From the NCBI RefSeq assembly GCF_003931855.1, contig NZ_CP034248.1:5146001-5210000 (forward strand): a stretch of 64,000 nucleotides of DNA, written 5' to 3'. Under the pieces are notes generated by a model. That model was not told where the DNA came from. It saw only the letters and a program-made list of their open reading frames with translations, and made no database searches. The number at the start of each line of letters is the position of its first letter. Positions within the stretch are counted from its first letter, which is position 1. Source of the DNA: Paenibacillus lentus (GTDB taxonomy: Bacteria > Bacillota > Bacilli > Paenibacillales > Paenibacillaceae). Shown here in pieces: positions 48,345 to 56,921 of this stretch. The translations under genes were made by a program, and so were the position numbers.

Positions 48345-49039
48345 TACGTATACACCTCTTTAAACATGTCATCGACACTTTTTCCGTACTTTATCCGGAG
48401 TCCCTCTACCTCTTGCTGCATGATGATTTCGCCCTCGCGGATAAAGATAACTTCATCGAAAATCCGTTCGATATCCCGGACGAGATGGGTCGAGATAAGC
48501 ATACTGCTATCCTCGTTATAGAACTCTACAATCGCGTCCAGAATTTTATCGCGGGCAACCGGGTCAACCCCGCCAATCGGCTCATCCAGCAAATACAGCT
48601 TCGCATTCCTGGATAAGGTTAGAGTCAGATGCAGCCGCTCGTTCATTCCTTTGGACAAGGAAGTAATCCGCTCCTTCTCATTTAAGTTCATAAAATCAAG
48701 CATATTATGTGCCTTCTCTTCATCAAAATCCGGGTAGAAATCCCGATAGAAATGAACCGCATCACGCACCTTCATCCACGATTCCGTTAACGGCTGATCC
48801 GGCATGAACGATACGTCTGCTTTGGTCTTCAAGCCCACTGAATTGCCCATAACATCAGCCGTTCCGCGATTAGGCTGTATAAGGCCTGCAGCGATTTTCA
48901 TAATGGTGCTCTTGCCGCTGCCGTTGGTACCGAGTAGGCCTACAATTTTGCCAGCCCCAACGGAAAAAGAAACATCATGCAAAGCTTTTTTGGAACCGTA
49001 GGATTTGGATACACTTTGAAATTCCAGTATATTTTCCAC
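48344..49039 (-). CDS. ABC transporter ATP-binding protein
   Basis: A 231-residue ATPase. Walker A GTNGSGKST, Walker B LYLLDEPIGGVDPVA and switch ISTHLVRDI. The signature is LSKGMNERL instead of LSGGQ, as seen in other YtrB-like and BcrA-like members. GTG start at 49039 after AAGGAG. It pairs with the permease directly downstream and the GntR gene upstream. Confidence 0.9.
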   Translation of the reverse strand: MENILEFQSVSKSYGSKKALHDVSFSVGAGKIVGLLGTNGSGKSTIMKIAAGLIQPNRGTADVMGNSVGLKTKADVSFMPDQPLTESWMKVRDAVHFYRDFYPDFDEEKAHNMLDFMNLNEKERITSLSKGMNERLHLTLTLSRNAKLYLLDEPIGGVDPVARDKILDAIVEFYNEDSSMLISTHLVRDIERIFDEVIFIREGEIIMQQEVEGLRIKYGKSVDDMFKEVYT

Positions 49040-49080
49040 AATATTCGTTCTCCTTCTCTAACCATGATCTGACTATAGAA

Positions 49081-49464
49081 TTAGTTTTTAGATTCGCTTG
49101 AATTGCTGTGAACCGCTTCAGCAACGATCGCGGCGATATCCTCACTCGTAAATCCGAGCTCCTGCATGCCATGAATGAACCGTTCGAGCAAATCTCCCGC
49201 CATTTCTTTTTTGATCATCATAATTTTTGATTCCTCACTTGTCACATATCTTCCTAACCCTCTTCTAGTCTCTACAATCGCTTCCCGCTCCAGCTCCTGA
49301 AATGTCCGCTGCACGGTATTTGGATTAATTTGCAGCTCGGCAGCAAGCTCGCGAACAGATGGGATTTTGTCTCCCGCCTTCAACTTGCCGGTAACGATCT
49401 CTCTTTTGATATAGTTCATGATCTGTAAATAGATCGGTAAATTATTATCGAATTCAATACTCAC
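49081..49464 (-). CDS. GntR-family regulator, YtrA type
   Basis: A 127-residue regulator. GntR winged helix over about 1-75: LPIYLQIMNYIKREIVTGKL, GDKIPSVRELAAELQINPNT, VQRTFQELEREAIVETRRG. The short C-terminal helical tail is typical of the YtrA subfamily, which controls adjoining ABC exporters. It is followed by the ATPase and permease genes and preceded by a second ABC system whose promoter has a YtrA-like operator. Confidence 0.9.
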   Translation of the reverse strand: MSIEFDNNLPIYLQIMNYIKREIVTGKLKAGDKIPSVRELAAELQINPNTVQRTFQELEREAIVETRRGLGRYVTSEESKIMMIKKEMAGDLLERFIHGMQELGFTSEDIAAIVAEAVHSNSSESKN

Positions 49465-49509
49465 AATTTGTTACCCCTTTCCGCCCTATACCCTCTGAGG
49501 CCATGCCCA

Positions 49510-50268
49510 TTAGGCGACATCCCGTTTCTTAAACGTAACAAAGCTGACCCCGAGAAACAAGAACATATACACAGCCAATACGATGAGCGAAAAAGTCATG
49601 GTCATTCCCTGGAATGGCGGGCTGCCCTTTGCATACACCGATAAATCGGCATTCACAAACAGCCAATATTTAGCAAATGAATATCTGGACAGCAGGGAAA
49701 CAATGATCCACTCCAGCATAAGCACTGCCATTCCAATGCCAATCGTAGCTCCACTAGAGCGGGTTAGCGTCCCGATCATAAACGTGAACGTCACATAAAT
49801 CGTCAGGTATACCCCATGATACAGGGTAGCGGACAACAACTGGCTTAGCTCTGTAATACCCGAGAAGCCAAACATGACTGCTCCCGCCGCCAAACCTATG
49901 AACAAAGAATACAGCGTCAGCAAGAATGAATATAATAAGACGATCACGTATTTGGAAGCCAGAATTTTGCTGCGGCTAATTGAGCGAATCAGCAGCAGCT
50001 TGATCGTTCCGCCGCTAAACTCCTTGGAGACAACGCCCGCTGTGCAGATGATGCTAAGGATGACCAGAAACTGTCCGAGCCCGTTTTGCGCCACGACGAC
50101 CTCAGCAAACTGAGGAGCCGTCAGAACATTTTGCAGTCCGCCCATGAACTGAGTCAGATATGCAAATAACAAGATGAATGTCGTAATGATCGCGTAGGGC
50201 ACAAAAAAACTACGCTTCTTGAACATTTTCAACCATTCATTCCAAACCAGCCTGCCAAAACTACGCAA
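49510..50268 (-). CDS. ABC-2 family permease (BcrB-like)
   Basis: A 252-residue membrane protein with six helices: SFFVPYAIITTFILLFAYLT, FLVILSIICTAGVVSKEFSG, VIVLLYSFLLTLYSLFIGLA and three more. The SKEFSGGTIKLLLIRSISRS loop is typical of BcrB/YhaP-type lantibiotic or bacitracin exporters. I place the start at TTG 50268, 8 bases after GGAGG, which overlaps the ATPase stop; longer frames reach into the ATPase gene. Confidence 0.85.
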   Translation of the reverse strand: MRSFGRLVWNEWLKMFKKRSFFVPYAIITTFILLFAYLTQFMGGLQNVLTAPQFAEVVVAQNGLGQFLVILSIICTAGVVSKEFSGGTIKLLLIRSISRSKILASKYVIVLLYSFLLTLYSLFIGLAAGAVMFGFSGITELSQLLSATLYHGVYLTIYVTFTFMIGTLTRSSGATIGIGMAVLMLEWIIVSLLSRYSFAKYWLFVNADLSVYAKGSPPFQGMTMTFSLIVLAVYMFLFLGVSFVTFKKRDVA

Positions 50269-51211
50269 TATAATTCCCTCCTGTCCATCTAAGGAATTCA
50301 TCCTCCAACGATTCCCGGCTTTCCTCCATGCGATACAAGCCGATACGCTCTTCACTCAGCGCTTGAACTATACGAGGAATGTGACGATCACGTACAACAA
50401 CCGTGATTTCCTTCTGCTCCGGAGCAATGCTGGCAATGGTAACCTCCTCCATTCGCTGAAGCCTTTCTTTGGCTCGCACGGCATTATCAGTCCGCAGCTT
50501 TAGCTTCACGTACTCCATTTCATTTTGAGGCTTATCTAAATCTCTTACCGTCACAAGCTCGCCTTGCTGGATCACGACGACCCGACTGCACATCAGCTCT
50601 ATCTCTGACAGCAAATGGCTGGATACGAGAATCGCGATTCCTTCCTCACGGGCAATCTGCTTTAAATACTCCCGCATCTCGCGGATGCCCGCCGGATCGA
50701 GTCCGTTCGTCGGTTCATCGAGGATAAGAATCGATGGCCTATGCAGCAGCGCCTGCGCAATACCCAACCGCTGGCGCATGCCAAGCGAATACGCCTTTAC
50801 CTTCTTATGCAGTGCCTGCTCGAGTCCAACTAGTTTCACAACCTCGTGAATTCGCTCCTCCGCAACCCCCTCTACCATCCGTTGAAATTGCTTCAAATTA
50901 CCGTAGCCGCTCATATAACCATAGAACTCCGGGTTCTCAATAATGCCGCCGATGTGGGCGACAGCTTCTGTAAAATTTCGACGCACGCTCTTTCCTTTGA
51001 CGAGAATGTCGCCTTCGCTCATGGAAATGAGGCCAACAATCATCCGGATAGTCGTCGTCTTGCCCGCCCCATTAGGCCCCAGCAACCCAACGACCTCCCC
51101 TTTTTGTATATCAAACGACAGCCGATGAACAAGATACTTGCTCCCAATCTTCTTACTCACCTGATTCACCGAAAGCACGGTAGGATATGTCTCTATTTTG
51201 TGTACGCTCAT
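50261..51211 (-). CDS. ABC transporter ATP-binding protein (BcrA-like)
   Basis: A 316-residue ATPase. Walker A GPNGAGKTT, signature YSLGMRQRLGIAQALL (the BcrA/CcmA type), Walker B ILILDEPTNGLDPAG, switch VSSHLLSEIE. The extra C-terminal domain of about 100 residues is normal for this group. Start ATG at 51211, 7 bases after AAGGAG; an ATG one codon earlier is also possible. The promoter and operator at 51231-51273 lie just upstream. Partner of the BcrB-like permease. Confidence 0.9.
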   Translation of the reverse strand: MSVHKIETYPTVLSVNQVSKKIGSKYLVHRLSFDIQKGEVVGLLGPNGAGKTTTIRMIVGLISMSEGDILVKGKSVRRNFTEAVAHIGGIIENPEFYGYMSGYGNLKQFQRMVEGVAEERIHEVVKLVGLEQALHKKVKAYSLGMRQRLGIAQALLHRPSILILDEPTNGLDPAGIREMREYLKQIAREEGIAILVSSHLLSEIELMCSRVVVIQQGELVTVRDLDKPQNEMEYVKLKLRTDNAVRAKERLQRMEEVTIASIAPEQKEITVVVRDRHIPRIVQALSEERIGLYRMEESRESLEDEFLRWTGGNYIA

Positions 51212-51230
51212 CATCCCACTCCTTTGTACT

Positions 51231-51273
51231 AGTGTTATAGTTGAATAGTACACTAATACCGAATCACTGTAAA
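51231..51273 (-). promoter_or_regulatory. Promoter with YtrA-like operator
   Basis: On the minus strand TTTACA (51273-51268) and TACTAT (51250-51245) are 17 bases apart. The dyad AGTGTT-N12-TACACT (51231-51254) overlaps the -10 box and the start region. Known YtrA sites are AGTGTA-N13-TACACT, so the GntR protein encoded at 49081 is the likely repressor. Confidence 0.6.
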
Positions 51274-51323
51274 GCCTTTTTTTATTTGCACAAATCAAAA
51301 ACACTTTAATCCCTTTCATGACA

Positions 51324-51368
51324 AAGAAAAAAAGCAGCCTAATCGGCTAATCACCGATATAGACTGCT
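51324..51368 (-). terminator. Terminator of the NUDIX gene
   Basis: On the minus strand AGCAG...TATCGG pairs with CCGATTA...CTGCT, followed by TTTTTTTCTTTG. It lies 17 bases beyond the NUDIX stop. Confidence 0.8.
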
Positions 51369-51384
51369 TATGAGAATGCTGCCC

Positions 51385-52008
51385 TTAATCAACCATCGTC
51401 GGCTGATCGGGATTCCTCTGGAACCCGAACATCATTTTGATCTGCTCCTCGGTGTTTCTTTGGAGCGATAGCTGTGGGAGGCGGTTTTCCGCAAAGAAGG
51501 CTACGTCATTCGTTTCAAGTCCCGCGGCGGCTTCACCACCGACAATTTCGCATTGAATAAATATTTTATAGATATGATATGGCTCTGGAGGATGCTGATG
51601 AAATTTCTTATCCAGTACGGCGAGCAAACGAATCGGCTTCGCTTCATACCCCGCTTCCTCCTTAATTTCCTTCACCACTACTTCAGAAGGAGACAGTCCA
51701 ATGTCTCCCCACCCGCCGGGCAATGCCCAGCCACCGTCATGCTTCTCTTTGACGAGCAGTACCTTGTTATCCTTAAAAACAACACCGCGAATGTCGACCT
51801 TTGGCGTCGCATATCCCCGCTCGTTGGCAAAAGACAGTTCAATAATCTCTCGATCCACCGTTGTATAGCTATCCAATATGTCAATGCTAATTTTCCGGAG
51901 CTGCTCATAGCGTTCAGCATCATAGACATCCTTGGTATAGGCAAGCCCGGTCTGCGCGATAGCCTGTATTTGCTTCGCCCATTCCAGCCATTTTGGAGTC
52001 ATGTTCAT
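51385..52008 (-). CDS. NUDIX hydrolase
   Basis: A 207-residue hydrolase with the N-terminal helical domain of the ADP-sugar/NUDIX group (WLEWAKQIQAIAQTGLAYTK) and a NUDIX box GGWGDIGLSPSEVVVKEIKE followed by EAGYEA. The usual REUxEE arginine is Lys here (KEIKEE), a tolerated change. Nucleoside diphosphate derivatives are the expected substrates; which one cannot be told. Start ATG at 52008 with GGTTGGCTGAAG before it. Confidence 0.85.
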   Translation of the reverse strand: MNMTPKWLEWAKQIQAIAQTGLAYTKDVYDAERYEQLRKISIDILDSYTTVDREIIELSFANERGYATPKVDIRGVVFKDNKVLLVKEKHDGGWALPGGWGDIGLSPSEVVVKEIKEEAGYEAKPIRLLAVLDKKFHQHPPEPYHIYKIFIQCEIVGGEAAAGLETNDVAFFAENRLPQLSLQRNTEEQIKMMFGFQRNPDQPTMVD

Positions 52009-52064
52009 CTTCAGCCAACCTCCGTTCTACAACTGGATTATTCCGGTAAGTTACCCTCTTAGAA

Positions 52065-53375
52065 TCAAATTAATAAGTTAAATAAATTCAGATCACGGTT
52101 CAACTCCGTATAGGTGATGCCTTTAGCATCCATGCGGGCGACCAACGCCCCATAATCCGCAGGGTCACTGAGCTCAATGCCAACCAGCGCCGGCCCGTTC
52201 TCCTTATTATGTTTCTTTGTATACTCAAACCGGGTAATATCATCGTTCGGCCCCAGCACATCCTGCAGGAACTCACGGAGCGCTCCGGCACGCTGCGGGA
52301 AATTCACCATGAAATAATGCTTCAGTCCCTCATATATGAGCGAACGCTCCTTCATTTCCTGCATACGATCAATATCATTATTGCCGCCGCTGATGACGCA
52401 GACGACCGTTTTGCCGCGAATTTCATCCCGATACAGATCAAGAGCAGAGACGGCCAGTGCCCCGGCAGGCTCTACAACAATTGCACTGTCATTATATAAA
52501 TCAAGAATCGTCGTGCACGCCTTCCCTTCCGGCACCTTTGCAATATCATCCAGCACATCAGCGCATATGCGATAATTCAAATCACCCACACGCTTCACAG
52601 CTGCGCCATCTACGAACTTATCGATCGTCTCCAGCGTAACGACCTGCTTCTGCTCGAAGGATTCGCTCATCGAAGCAGCGCCTAGCGGCTCAACCCCAAT
52701 CAGTTTCGTCTCCGGACTCATCGCCTTGATGTATGTGCCGACGCCAGAGGCCAATCCGCCCCCGCCGATCGTGACAAACACATAGTCCGCAGCCGTATCC
52801 AGATTCTCCAAAATTTCCATGCCAATCGTTCCGTTGCCCGCAACAATCTTCGCATCGTCAAACGGATGGATGAACGTCATGCCCTGTTCCCGGCACGCCT
52901 TCATCGCTTCCTCATAAGCGTCGTCATAAGTATCGCCCGTTAAAATAACCTCCACATGAGAGCCGCCGAATCGTTTGACCTGCTTCACCTTCTGGTTCGG
53001 CGTCGTACTCGGCATATAGATCGCACCCGGAATTCCCAGCGCATTGCAGGAGAAGGCCACCCCTTGGGCATGGTTGCCCGCACTGGAACAAACGATGCCC
53101 TTCTCCAGCTCCTCCGGACTTAAGCTACGAATCTTATTATATGCACCGCGGATTTTGAAAGAACGAACAACCTGCAAATCCTCCCGTTTCAAAAATACAC
53201 GGCATTCGTATTTTGCCGATAATGTCGCATCCAATTGCAGCGGCGTACGCACCACAACTTCCTTAAGCACATGATGCGCGCGAACGATCTCTTCCATCCC
53301 TACCGTACGTTGTTCTGTACGTTGTTCTGTACGTTGTTCTGTACGTTGTTCTGTTTCTTGTTCCGTTGGATTCAT
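52065..53375 (-). CDS. ilvA: Threonine ammonia-lyase (threonine deaminase)
   Basis: A 436-residue PLP enzyme that turns threonine into 2-oxobutanoate for isoleucine synthesis. PLP lysine in VRSFKIRGAYNK, phosphate-binding IGGGGLASGVGTY, VISGGNNDIDRM, and a C-terminal ACT-like regulatory domain that starts near HYFMVNFPQRAGALREFL. Odd: the N-terminus has four TEQR units from a perfect 12-bp repeat before the conserved part. GAGGAGAAAAG before the ATG fixes the start. It seems monocistronic. Confidence 0.92.
   Translation of the reverse strand: MNPTEQETEQRTEQRTEQRTEQRTVGMEEIVRAHHVLKEVVVRTPLQLDATLSAKYECRVFLKREDLQVVRSFKIRGAYNKIRSLSPEELEKGIVCSSAGNHAQGVAFSCNALGIPGAIYMPSTTPNQKVKQVKRFGGSHVEVILTGDTYDDAYEEAMKACREQGMTFIHPFDDAKIVAGNGTIGMEILENLDTAADYVFVTIGGGGLASGVGTYIKAMSPETKLIGVEPLGAASMSESFEQKQVVTLETIDKFVDGAAVKRVGDLNYRICADVLDDIAKVPEGKACTTILDLYNDSAIVVEPAGALAVSALDLYRDEIRGKTVVCVISGGNNDIDRMQEMKERSLIYEGLKHYFMVNFPQRAGALREFLQDVLGPNDDITRFEYTKKHNKENGPALVGIELSDPADYGALVARMDAKGITYTELNRDLNLFNLLI
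53305..53352. repeat. Four tandem 12-bp units in ilvA
   Basis: GTACGTTGTTCT four times (53305-53352), translated on the minus strand as repeated TEQR. Because the unit is a multiple of three, copy-number change would not shift the frame. Confidence 0.95.
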
Positions 53376-53558
53376 CTTTTCTCCTCACTTCACTTCGACA
53401 AATTAATAGTTCATCTATTAAAATAAGCTTCTGCTAAAATAAACTTCAGTCCCCGGTAGAGCGAAAATGTCTGCCTAAACCACGCTGAAATACTCACCCC
53501 ATTTGAATATCCTACAGCAACATAATTGCATCGATCAAGATGATATTTCAAAGCCGAC

Positions 53559-54518
53559 TCATTCCCCTGCCCCTTCTTCATCCAGTTCCAATGAACGAAC
53601 CTGAAAGCTGCTCAAATGGGGAAGTATTGCACTGCGACGCGACTCATACTTTGCAGGCAGCTTGAGCTCCTCACCAAGGTGCTCCGGCAGTTCGTCTATT
53701 GTAAAGCCCGGTGAGTCAGTGGCAATTTCAAACAAAATCCCGCCAGGTTCCCGGAAATACATCGCTTTGAAATACTCGCGATCGATGATCGGCGTTGGGC
53801 GAAGTCCGCACTCTTCAATCATTCTCCGCCACTCCTCCTGCTCCTCGCTATCCCTTGCCCGCCAAGCGATATGGTGAACCGTTCCCGCTCCACCGCCGCT
53901 TCGCGGAATATTCTCGGCGTTCAAATCAATCCAGTTGCCAAGATCTCCCGCCGCTTGATACCGAATAAGCCCTTCCTCCTCAGCAACCCGCTTCATATCG
54001 AGAATCAATTCCAGGACGCCTGCCGTACTTACGCTATTGCTGCTGAACAGCAATGCGCCGCCAAAACCCTTAATAGCATATTGCAAGGGCACTCCGCCAA
54101 ATGACCATGTACTGGCAGGTCCCTCGGTCCGTTCCACAAGATCGATCAGCAGACCGGAATTATCTGTAAAACGTACATAGTCCTCGCCAAAGCGTGAAAT
54201 GTCCATATAAGGTATGCCGAACCTCTTCAGACGTTTGCGCCAGAATAACAGACTGCCTGGCGGAACGGCATAAACCGTAACTCCGACCTGGCCTCCACCA
54301 ATCATCCCGTTCTCCACACCGTCCTGTGGAAAAAAGGTGATAATCGTTCCTGGGCTGCCCGACTCATTTCCAAAATACAAATGATATATTTCCGGTGCAT
54401 CAGAATTCACCGTTTTCTTTACTAATCTAAGACCAAGAACGCCTGCGTAAAAATCCACGTTCCCTTGAACGTCCCCCACAAACGCCGTAATATGATGTAT
54501 TCCTGCCGTGGTTGGCAT
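53559..54518 (-). CDS. Ring-cleaving dioxygenase (VOC/glyoxalase superfamily)
   Basis: A 319-residue tandem-VOC protein of the MhqA/MhqO type. First metal His in IHHITAFVGDVQGNVDFYAG, LRLVKKTVNSDAPEIYHLYF; second His in GGGAGTVHHIAWRARDSEEQ; Glu in REPGGILFEIATDSPGF. Such enzymes open (hydro)quinones and are often induced by quinone or electrophile stress. The ATG at 54518 has GGGAGGACGAGCC upstream. Substrate not proven. Confidence 0.9.
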   Translation of the reverse strand: MPTTAGIHHITAFVGDVQGNVDFYAGVLGLRLVKKTVNSDAPEIYHLYFGNESGSPGTIITFFPQDGVENGMIGGGQVGVTVYAVPPGSLLFWRKRLKRFGIPYMDISRFGEDYVRFTDNSGLLIDLVERTEGPASTWSFGGVPLQYAIKGFGGALLFSSNSVSTAGVLELILDMKRVAEEEGLIRYQAAGDLGNWIDLNAENIPRSGGGAGTVHHIAWRARDSEEQEEWRRMIEECGLRPTPIIDREYFKAMYFREPGGILFEIATDSPGFTIDELPEHLGEELKLPAKYESRRSAILPHLSSFQVRSLELDEEGAGE

Positions 54519-54678
54519 GGCTCGTCCTCCCGAAAAAACTTCTTCTCGTTATTATACGTAACCTGTAGCAACAATTCACCTTCTATCGCAAAGTTTTGGC
54601 TGGAAAACAAGAAACAGCGCCAGATATAATCTGCCGCTGCTGCTTGCTTAAACAATCATGCTTACACGATTTCCACGA

Positions 54679-54927
54679 TCACTCCACTTGACCGCTGCGA
54701 CGCTTCCCTGCATGCCCCGTGTTCTCGAAATCATCCGAAATATCCCGTTCGGCTGGATCTTTGGCAAGCTCCGTGAGCTTCCATTCCGTCGATCCCATAA
54801 TCAGATCCGCAGGAAACTCTTGCCCGCGGTACAAATATTCCGATCTCCCCCACTCATCCGTGTACAACCCTTCCACTTCCACCTTCTCGCGCGAAATTGG
54901 AAGCATATCCTTCTTTTCCTGGCTCAT
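54679..54927 (-). CDS. Small hydrophilic protein, unknown
   Basis: An 82-residue protein: MSQEKKDMLPISREKVEVEG, LYTDEWGRSEYLYRGQEFPA, DLIMGSTEWKLTELAKDPAE, ending GHAGKRRSGQVE. ATG at 54927 with GGAGG about 13 bases upstream; a TTG nine codons earlier lies before that site. Family not recognised. Confidence 0.65.
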   Translation of the reverse strand: MSQEKKDMLPISREKVEVEGLYTDEWGRSEYLYRGQEFPADLIMGSTEWKLTELAKDPAERDISDDFENTGHAGKRRSGQVE

Positions 54928-55096
54928 GGTCGATTCGACGCCTCCATTCAACAATAATCAGAAATTTCTTATCGTTAAGATGCGCCGGAATCGGGCGGCT
55001 TATCCGTCTTGAGCACAGAATTAACTCAATTACAAAATAACCTGTTTAGCTAGTGAAAATAGATAAGATCCACGTTTCCGCCATGCTTTTTCATCC

Positions 55097-56362
55097 TTAT
55101 ACTAAGGCTTTCGCTGCAATATCGGAACGCTGATGCTTGCCCTCGAAGGTGATACGTTCCGCGGCGGCATAGGCCTTATCACGAGCTTCAGCAATATCTT
55201 GTCCTAGCCCGACGACGCCCAATACACGGCCACCGTTCGTGATCCACTCTCCAGCCTCATTCTTCGCTGTTCCTGCATGGAATACAAACGCATCCTCAAT
55301 TTCATCCAGCCCGGAGATCGGCAATCCCTTCGGATAGGACGCTGGATAACCTCCAGAAGCTAGTACGACGCATACCGCCGCTTCATCGCTCCATTCGATC
55401 TCTACCTGATCCAAGGTTCCGTTAACGGATGCAAGAAAGATCTCTAGCAAATCGCTCTTAAGTCTTGGAAGCACAACCTGAGTTTCCGGATCACCAAATC
55501 TCGCATTAAATTCAATCGTCTTCGGCTTGCCATCCGGCGAAATCATCAACCCGGCAAACAGCACGCCCCGGAATGGGCGACCCTCAGCCACCATCGCCTT
55601 GGCCGTTGGCTTAATGATCGTCTCGACCGCTTCCTCAATGATGGATTCCGCGATATGCGGCAGCGGAGAGTATGTCCCCATGCCGCCTGTATTTGGTCCT
55701 TTATCATGATCATAAACCTGCTTATGATCCTGCGCTGCCGACATCGGACGTACAACTTCTCCATCTACAAATGCAAGGATCGACATTTCCTGTCCTTCCA
55801 GGAACTCCTCGATGACCACCTGGCTGCCAGCATCGCCAAATACCTTGCTAACCATAATGTCCTTCAAGGCAGCTTCCGCTTCCTCACGTGTAAAAGCTAC
55901 CGTTACTCCTTTGCCCGCAGCCAGCCCGTCCGCCTTAATGACAATTGGCAGCTTCTGCAGATCAAGGTACGCTTTAGCATCATCATAATTGTCGAACTTC
56001 TCATAGGCAGCCGTTGGAATATTGTATTTTTTCAACAAGTCCTTCATAAACGTCTTGCTGCCCTCGATATGAGCCGCATTCTTTCTTGGCCCGAATACAG
56101 GAATCTTCTTTGCCTCGAACGCATCTACAATACCATCTGCCAGCGGATCATCTGGCCCGACAACCACCAAGCCAACCTGCTTCTCCTGGGCAAATGCCGT
56201 CAATTTATCGAACTCATTGACCGCAATCGGAACAATCTCGGCTACTTGACCAATTCCCGCATTGCCCGGCGCGCAATAAATTGTGCCTGCCTTCGGGCTT
56301 TTAGCCAGCGCACAACAAATCGCATGCTCCCGGCCGCCACCGCCAATCACTAAAATGTCCAT
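55097..56362 (-). CDS. purD: Phosphoribosylamine-glycine ligase
   Basis: A 421-residue GAR synthetase, second step of purine synthesis. MDILVIGGGGREHAICCALA at the N-terminus, VVGPDDPLADGIVDAFEAKK, the ATP-grasp core with KADGLAAGKGVTVAFTREEA, MGTYSPLPH and EFNARFGDPETQVVLPRL. Start ATG at 56362 after AAGGGGGAAC; the frame reaches back into the repeat but without reason to translate it. Last gene of the pur operon. The 186-bp repeats separate it from purH. Confidence 0.95.
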   Translation of the reverse strand: MDILVIGGGGREHAICCALAKSPKAGTIYCAPGNAGIGQVAEIVPIAVNEFDKLTAFAQEKQVGLVVVGPDDPLADGIVDAFEAKKIPVFGPRKNAAHIEGSKTFMKDLLKKYNIPTAAYEKFDNYDDAKAYLDLQKLPIVIKADGLAAGKGVTVAFTREEAEAALKDIMVSKVFGDAGSQVVIEEFLEGQEMSILAFVDGEVVRPMSAAQDHKQVYDHDKGPNTGGMGTYSPLPHIAESIIEEAVETIIKPTAKAMVAEGRPFRGVLFAGLMISPDGKPKTIEFNARFGDPETQVVLPRLKSDLLEIFLASVNGTLDQVEIEWSDEAAVCVVLASGGYPASYPKGLPISGLDEIEDAFVFHAGTAKNEAGEWITNGGRVLGVVGLGQDIAEARDKAYAAAERITFEGKHQRSDIAAKALV

Positions 56363-56464
56363 ACCGTTCCCCCTTATATCCAAACAGCAAACGGCAGGCC
56401 GCCTCCGCGGTCCACCGTCCCTGTCCATTCTGAAAGTATATTGAATTGCACAATCCATATCCGA

Positions 56465-56921
56465 AGCCCCGGCTGAACTCAAGATTCGACGCCGATTCCA
56501 CCCCTCCGAAATACTTCGTGATCAAATCCCGACGTTTAAAACTACCTCTTATAATAAAGGTTTTAAACGTTGGGGTTTCAGCACCGAGAAGCTTGGGTGA
56601 AGCCAGGGGCTGAGGAGCGGAGCGTAGGCAAAACCTACGTGAGCACCGGAAGCCCCGGCTGAACTCAAGATTCGACGCCGAATCCCCTCCTCCGAAATAC
56701 TTCGTGATCAAATCCCGACGTTTAAAACTACCTCTTATAATAAAGGTTTTAAACGTTGGGGTTTCAGCACCGAGAAGCTTGGGTGAAGCCAGGGGCTGAG
56801 GAGCGGAGCGTAGGCAAAACCTACGTGAGCACCGGAAGCCCCGGCTGAACTCAAGATTCGACGCCGAATCCCCTCCTCCGAAATACTTCGTGATCAAATC
56901 CCGACGTTTAAAACTACCTCT
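56465..56921. repeat. 186-bp tandem repeat, about 2.4 copies
   Basis: AGCCCCGGCTGAACTC begins at 56465, 56651 and 56837, giving a 186-bp period. The first two units are nearly identical, the third stops at the purH end. Each holds an inverted pair ACGTTTAAAAC/GTTTTAAACGT that can form a strong stem. The minus strand is open across the units (62 codons per unit) but the peptide is the artefact of a repeat with a length divisible by three. I recall such units as dispersed in Paenibacillus genomes. Confidence 0.9.

Noticed and set aside
53235..53426. Plus-strand frame with repeated FCTL over the ilvA start
   Set aside because: It is the antisense reading of the TEQR minisatellite.
56301..56897. 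A 198-codon open frame across the purH-purD gap
   Set aside because: It is produced by the 186-bp repeat, whose length is a multiple of three; the peptide just repeats itself, has no ribosome site and overlaps the purD start.
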